Below, piece by piece: positions 60,143-64,000 of a stretch of 64,000 nucleotides of DNA. Origin of the DNA: Flavobacterium indicum GPTSA100-9 = DSM 17447 (GTDB lineage Bacteria > Bacteroidota > Bacteroidia > Flavobacteriales > Flavobacteriaceae). The stretch spans positions 1,116,001-1,180,000 of the forward strand of contig NC_017025.1 of assembly GCF_000455605.1 (NCBI RefSeq), written 5' to 3'. Within the stretch, counting starts at the first letter, position 1. Each line of letters opens with the position of its first letter. A model generated the notes under the pieces. The model was given only the letters and a program-made list of their open reading frames with translations. It ran no database searches and was not told the DNA's origin. Both the position numbers and the translations under genes were made by a program.

Positions 60143-62677
60143 TTAACTTATGTAATTCCAAATGTTTTTCTTTTTACTCAGCTCTAGAAAGACTTCTTTT
60201 AATTTAGCATGTTCTGGTTTGCTCATGCTTGGGTCTTCTTTTAATAACCGAACGGCAATATGTCGTGCAACTTGCAAAAGTTCTCTATCTTTAACTAAAT
60301 CGGCAATTTGTAAATTCAAAACACCACTTTGTTGGGTTCCCATAATGTCTCCAGGACCACGCAATTTCAAATCAACTTCAGCAATTTCAAATCCGTCATT
60401 GGTTCGAACCATCGTTTCCATTCTTGTTTTACTATCTTCGCTCAATTTAAATCCGGTCATTAAAATACAATAACTTTGTTCGGCACCACGACCTACACGA
60501 CCGCGTAATTGATGCAATTGCGATAAACCAAATCGTTCCGCACTTTCAATAACCATTACCGAAGCATTGGGCACATTGACACCTACTTCAATCACCGTAG
60601 TTGCTATCATAATGTTGGTTTTTCCTTCCACAAAACGTTTCATTTCTTCTTCTTTGTCGGCCGGTTTCATTTTCCCATGAACAATAGAAATGGAATACTG
60701 TGGTAATGGAAAATCTCTAGAAATACTTTCATAACCATCCATTAGATCTTTATAATCCATTTTTTCGGATTCTTGTATTAATGGATAAACGATGTAAACC
60801 TGACGACCTTTGGCTATTTCATCTTTTAAAAATTTCCAAACTTTTAGTCGATTGGCGTCATAACGATGTACCGTTTGTATTGGTTTTCTACCTGGGGGTA
60901 ATTCATCAATTACAGAAATATCTAAATCTCCATACAAACTCATAGCTAATGTTCTTGGAATTGGTGTAGCTGTCATAACTAAAACATGAGGAGGAATAGC
61001 CCCTCCAACCTCCCCAGAAGGGAGGCTTTCCAAGATTGTGGTTATTTTTTTTAGTGTATTTTCGGTAGTATTAATTACTTCTTCATTAGTAAAACGAATT
61101 ACCTTAAAACCAATTTCATTTAGTATTTGAGTTCGTAATTCGTCAGCTTCTCTTTGTTCTAAAGTATTGTGGTAACCACCGTCAACCTCAATGATTAGAT
61201 TTTTTTCTAAACAAACAAAGTCAGCAATGAAAATATCTATGACATGCTGTCTTCTGAATTTGTACTTGAGATTTTTATTTCTTAAACATTCCCAAAGAAC
61301 ATTTTCCGCTTGGGTGCTTTTTTTTTTATTTTCAGTCTTTAGTTCTTTTAAAAGCGCATAGGTTGAAGGACGTGCTGTTCGGTATTTTTGTATTACTCGT
61401 TCCGTTTCCCCTCTTCTGGAGGGGTTAGGGGAGGCCTTTCCCCATAGTTTGCTTCTTTGTTCTACCCCAAATCGGTGTTGTTCATCAATAATGGCTAAAC
61501 CTAAGTTTTGAAATTGAACTTTGTCTTCTAATAAAGCATGCGTTCCGATAATAATATCCAAAGAACCATTTTCAAGTTCTTCATGAATGATTTTTCGTTC
61601 GGCAGTTTTAGTAGAACCTGTTAACAACTTAATATTTAAATTAAGTGCAGTTGCTAATTCTGTAATACCTTGAAAATGTTGGTTGGCTAAGATTTCTGTT
61701 GGGGCCATTAAACAACTTTGAAAACCATTGTCTTTTGCTAAAAGCATACACATCAATGCAACGATGGTTTTTCCTGAACCCACGTCACCTTGTAACAAAC
61801 GATTCATTTGCGCATGACTACCCAAATCATTTCGTATTTCTTTTAAAACACGTTTTTGAGCATTGGTTAAGTCGAAAGGCAGGTGATGATTGTAAAAATT
61901 AGTAAAATTTTCACCTACTTTTTCAAAGGGATGTCCTTTGATTTTATGTTTTCGGATTAAGTTTTTTGTGATTAATTGTAATTGAATGAAAAATAATTCT
62001 TCAAATTTTAATCGGAATTGTGCTTTTGCTAATAAATCCTGACTCTTTGGAAAATGCACATTAAAAAGCGCAGCATTTTTCGGAATTAAGTGCAATTCAT
62101 TGATTATTGAATCAAGTAATGTTTCTGAAAATAATGCTTGTGTTTCAATAAATAATTGTTGCATTAATTTGGAAATCACTTTACTATTAATGCCTTTATT
62201 ATTTAATTTTTCAGTACTCGGATACACCGGTTGCATGGCACTTCGTAAACTGGCTTTGTGGGTATCTAATGTCTCCAATTCAGGATGAGCCATATTAAAA
62301 GTACCATTGAAATTGGTAATCTTACCAAAAATTACATAGACAACATTCAATTGTAAACTTTCTTTAATCCACTTTTGGCCTTGAAACCAAACCAATTCCA
62401 TTTGTCCTGTATCATCAACAAAAGTAGCAACTAATCTCGATTTCCCTTTTCCTTGTTCAACCGTTTTTATATGGATTATTTTACCCACTAGTTGAACTTC
62501 TGAATTACTATTAACGAGTTGATTGATTTTATAATATCTGGTTCTATCAATATATCGATTGGGATACAGATTTAGTAAATCACCATATTTATGAATGTTC
62601 AATTCCTTACGAAGTAAGTCACCTCGTTGTGGGCCAACACCTTTTAAATATTCTATGGGAGTTTCTAGTAGATTCAA
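60143..62677 (-). CDS. recG: ATP-dependent DNA helicase RecG with an inserted DUF559 endonuclease domain
   Basis: The product has 844 residues, about 145 more than usual. The wedge OB domain, Walker A GDVGSGKT, DEQH box in LAIIDEQHRFGVEQRSKLWG, and then motif III MTATPIPRTLAMSLYGDLDI and the C-terminal motor (HQLRGRVGRGAEQSYC) are intact. Between residues about 415 and 560, right after SKLWGKA, an extra segment begins SPNPSRRGE and ends LPSGEVGGA. It encodes a DUF559/Vsr-like nuclease (AENVLWECLRNKNLKYKFRR, LIIEVDGGYHNTLEQREADE, GFKVIRFTNEEV). Removing it would join GKA to IPPHVLVMTA, the normal RecG sequence. Whether RecG still works with it is unknown. Confidence 0.92.
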   Translation of the reverse strand: MNLLETPIEYLKGVGPQRGDLLRKELNIHKYGDLLNLYPNRYIDRTRYYKINQLVNSNSEVQLVGKIIHIKTVEQGKGKSRLVATFVDDTGQMELVWFQGQKWIKESLQLNVVYVIFGKITNFNGTFNMAHPELETLDTHKASLRSAMQPVYPSTEKLNNKGINSKVISKLMQQLFIETQALFSETLLDSIINELHLIPKNAALFNVHFPKSQDLLAKAQFRLKFEELFFIQLQLITKNLIRKHKIKGHPFEKVGENFTNFYNHHLPFDLTNAQKRVLKEIRNDLGSHAQMNRLLQGDVGSGKTIVALMCMLLAKDNGFQSCLMAPTEILANQHFQGITELATALNLNIKLLTGSTKTAERKIIHEELENGSLDIIIGTHALLEDKVQFQNLGLAIIDEQHRFGVEQRSKLWGKASPNPSRRGETERVIQKYRTARPSTYALLKELKTENKKKSTQAENVLWECLRNKNLKYKFRRQHVIDIFIADFVCLEKNLIIEVDGGYHNTLEQREADELRTQILNEIGFKVIRFTNEEVINTTENTLKKITTILESLPSGEVGGAIPPHVLVMTATPIPRTLAMSLYGDLDISVIDELPPGRKPIQTVHRYDANRLKVWKFLKDEIAKGRQVYIVYPLIQESEKMDYKDLMDGYESISRDFPLPQYSISIVHGKMKPADKEEEMKRFVEGKTNIMIATTVIEVGVNVPNASVMVIESAERFGLSQLHQLRGRVGRGAEQSYCILMTGFKLSEDSKTRMETMVRTNDGFEIAEVDLKLRGPGDIMGTQQSGVLNLQIADLVKDRELLQVARHIAVRLLKEDPSMSKPEHAKLKEVFLELSKKKNIWNYIS
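60999..61436 (-). mobile_element. In-frame DUF559 endonuclease element inside recG (438 bp)
   Basis: The extra 146 codons are bounded by imperfect inverted repeats: on the plus strand CCCCTCCAACCTCCCCAGAA near 61000-61019 and, in complement, CCCCTAACCCCTCCAGAAGA near 61413-61432. The length is a multiple of three, so recG stays open. The encoded domain keeps the acidic EVDG and His of DUF559 proteins. Similar SPNPS...GG-bounded units are, from memory, scattered in Bacteroidota genomes. Confidence 0.8.
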
Positions 62678-62759
62678 CGTTTTTTAAAATTCGATTTAAA
62701 ATAGTTTAGATTTCAAATTTAGAACTTTAATTCTTAAGATAAATTATATTTTATAAATT

Positions 62760-63476
62760 TTAAATAGGTATCAAATCACAAAAATAAAATCCATATTCAT
62801 TGGGCGTTTCGGTACAACTGTCTTCTGTCTTTGGTTTTGGATAGGTTTTATATACAATTTCACCAATTTCAAAAGTTACGGGTTCATCAAAAATTGGACC
62901 ATCAAAAATAAAAGTATGAAATTCTCCGTTTTCCCCACATGGATCGACATTTGGAGGTAAATCGGCTAAAAACTGTTCGTCTATTACTCTTCCCACAAAA
63001 CTTTGGTCTAAAAATTGTTCATTTACACAAACCACAATTGTTTTAAAGCCTAATTGTAAAAAATCAAGAATCATTTCTTTAGTATCTTTTTTCCAAAGTG
63101 GAAAATGAGCGGTGATTCCTAAAGAATGTAATTTGTCTTCTCTATATTTACGTAAATCTTCTAAAAATATATCCCCAAAAAGAGTATCTTGAATTCCTTT
63201 TTCTTTAAAAAAGAGCAATTTTTCTAGCATTATTTTTTCATAGTCTTCCATACTAGGCATTTCTGGAAGTTCCATTTTAATTAATGGAATGCCTATTTTT
63301 TTAGCTTGTTGTTCTACTAACTCTGTTCGAACACCATGCATTGAAACTCGATTAAATGCTCCATTAATACTAGTGAACAAATATTGTATGTTAAACTCAT
63401 TTGATTGTAGCGCATAATTAAGCGCTAAAGCAGAATCTTTTCCACTGCTCCAATTAAAATAGGCGTTCTTTTTCAA
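62760..63476 (-). CDS. Dph6-like ATP pyrophosphatase (adenine nucleotide alpha hydrolase)
   Basis: The product has 238 residues. The PP-loop YFNWSSGKDSALALNYAL binds ATP; GIPLIKMELPEMPSMEDYEK, DTLFGDIFLEDLRKYREDKL, GITAHFPLW and DPCGENGEFHTFIFDGPIF are marks of the diphthine-ammonia-ligase-like family. Bacteria lack diphthamide, so its true substrate is unknown. It is divergent from the M1 peptidase gene and has TATCTTCG near 63523 as a possible -7 box. Confidence 0.88.
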   Translation of the reverse strand: MKKNAYFNWSSGKDSALALNYALQSNEFNIQYLFTSINGAFNRVSMHGVRTELVEQQAKKIGIPLIKMELPEMPSMEDYEKIMLEKLLFFKEKGIQDTLFGDIFLEDLRKYREDKLHSLGITAHFPLWKKDTKEMILDFLQLGFKTIVVCVNEQFLDQSFVGRVIDEQFLADLPPNVDPCGENGEFHTFIFDGPIFDEPVTFEIGEIVYKTYPKPKTEDSCTETPNEYGFYFCDLIPI

Positions 63477-63597
63477 ATTAGTTGGTTTTTACATTAAAAC
63501 TTATTTTTGGCTAAAATGCGAAGATACTTCATAATTCATGAATATCTACTGCAAAAAAGTTGAAATTGATTATATTCGTGACAGATTTTTACCCATT

Positions 63598-64000
63598 ATG
63601 AGAGTTATATTTTTTCTTTTATTTTCTGTACTATCATTTTCACAACAAACAAAATTTGTCGATTTTGTTCAATGTGAGGCTAAAGTTATGCCCGATTTTA
63701 ATTCAAAATCAATTTCTGGAGCAATACGTTACCAATTTAAAGTCAAAAATGAAATCGATTCGATTCGAATTGATGCCAAAAATATGGACATTAATGGTGA
63801 ATTGAAAATCAATGGAAAACGAGTTAATTTTAAGTACAACTCCAAAGAGATTATTCTGTTTGAAGGGTATAAAAAAGGGAAAAATACGCTTGAATTTACT
63901 TATGAATGTACACCAAAACAGACGTTGTATTTTGTGGGTTCTGTTGATGACTTTCAAATTTGGACACAAGGACAAGGCCGATATACCAGTCATTGGTTGC
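63598..64000 (+). CDS. M1-family aminopeptidase (partial, C-terminus off the right edge)
   Basis: An open frame of 134 codons runs from ATG at 63598 past the edge. It starts with a signal peptide (MRVIFFLLFSVLSFSQ) and then beta strands of an N-terminal M1 domain: SGAIRYQFKVKNEIDSIRID, NTLEFTYECTPKQTLYFVGS, and at the very end QGQGRYTSHWLP, the motif that precedes the substrate-binding region of M1 peptidases. The zinc site would lie beyond the window. A TATATTCG sequence about 25 bases before the ATG may be the -7 box. Confidence 0.8.
   Translation, partial: MRVIFFLLFSVLSFSQQTKFVDFVQCEAKVMPDFNSKSISGAIRYQFKVKNEIDSIRIDAKNMDINGELKINGKRVNFKYNSKEIILFEGYKKGKNTLEFTYECTPKQTLYFVGSVDDFQIWTQGQGRYTSHWL

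Noticed and set aside
60999..61436. Intein in RecG
   Set aside because: There is no Cys or Ser at the first position of a splicing block, no terminal His-Asn, and the segment is too short and of the DUF559 type.

Overview
The window looks like a chromosomal piece of a Flavobacteriaceae bacterium (Bacteroidota, close to Flavobacterium). The DNA is AT-rich. Promoters fit the Bacteroidota form (TTTG, about 18 bases, TANNTTTG). Transketolase is split in two. A type IX secretion component (PorQ) is present, with two proteins carrying type IX sorting tails. RelA/SpoT, a Fur-like regulator and PurA sit together. The calls rest on reading the sequence and recognising families; no search was run.

Bases 1-7133 are the unusual part. 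Nine small, mostly unrecognised genes, all on the minus strand, are separated by eight related 125-127 bp elements. Each element has imperfect inverted arms ending in TAAC and GTTA. Each gene segment starts and ends with its own matching 8-9 base complementary sequence (GTTA-NNN-GY at one end, its complement at the other). That pairing of core and inverse core within a cassette is the hallmark of integron gene cassettes and attC sites. No integrase is visible, so I read this as a cassette array lacking an integrase (CALIN type) or the distal part of a chromosomal integron. Six of the nine products carry a signal peptide, lipobox or membrane segments. One is an HNH nuclease, a possible defence gene. 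One is frameshifted.

From 7.3 to 32 kb lies a long run of minus-strand core genes: a DUF349 protein, aroE, a leucine-rich protein, a DedA protein, a TPR protein, a class III aminotransferase, an OstA-like protein, a type IX-secreted leucine-rich protein, purA, a Fur-family regulator, relA/spoT, a serine hydrolase, a TrmH-type RNA methylase, two amidohydrolase-fold proteins, a membrane protein and a second type IX-secreted protein. From 32 to 36.4 kb there is a small surface-polysaccharide group (GNAT/FemAB-like transferase, Wzx-type flippase, GT-C and GT2 glycosyltransferases). From 36.4 to 50 kb come msrB, the split transketolase, an alpha/beta hydrolase, an M48 protease, an MFS transporter, a Gly-rich lipoprotein, lon, porQ, cmk, rpsA and a fasciclin protein.

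From 50 to 64 kb come pheT, kup, an aldehyde dehydrogenase-DUF779-AraC module with a likely 21-bp-spaced operator, a proline iminopeptidase-like lipoprotein, a bestrophin, a 24-copy heptamer repeat, recG, a Dph6-like ATP pyrophosphatase and the start of an M1 aminopeptidase. RecG is remarkable: a 146-codon, in-frame segment encoding a DUF559/Vsr-like endonuclease, bounded by inverted repeats, is lodged inside its helicase domain. No stretch longer than about 300 bases is without a feature, and no rRNA, tRNA or CRISPR was seen.
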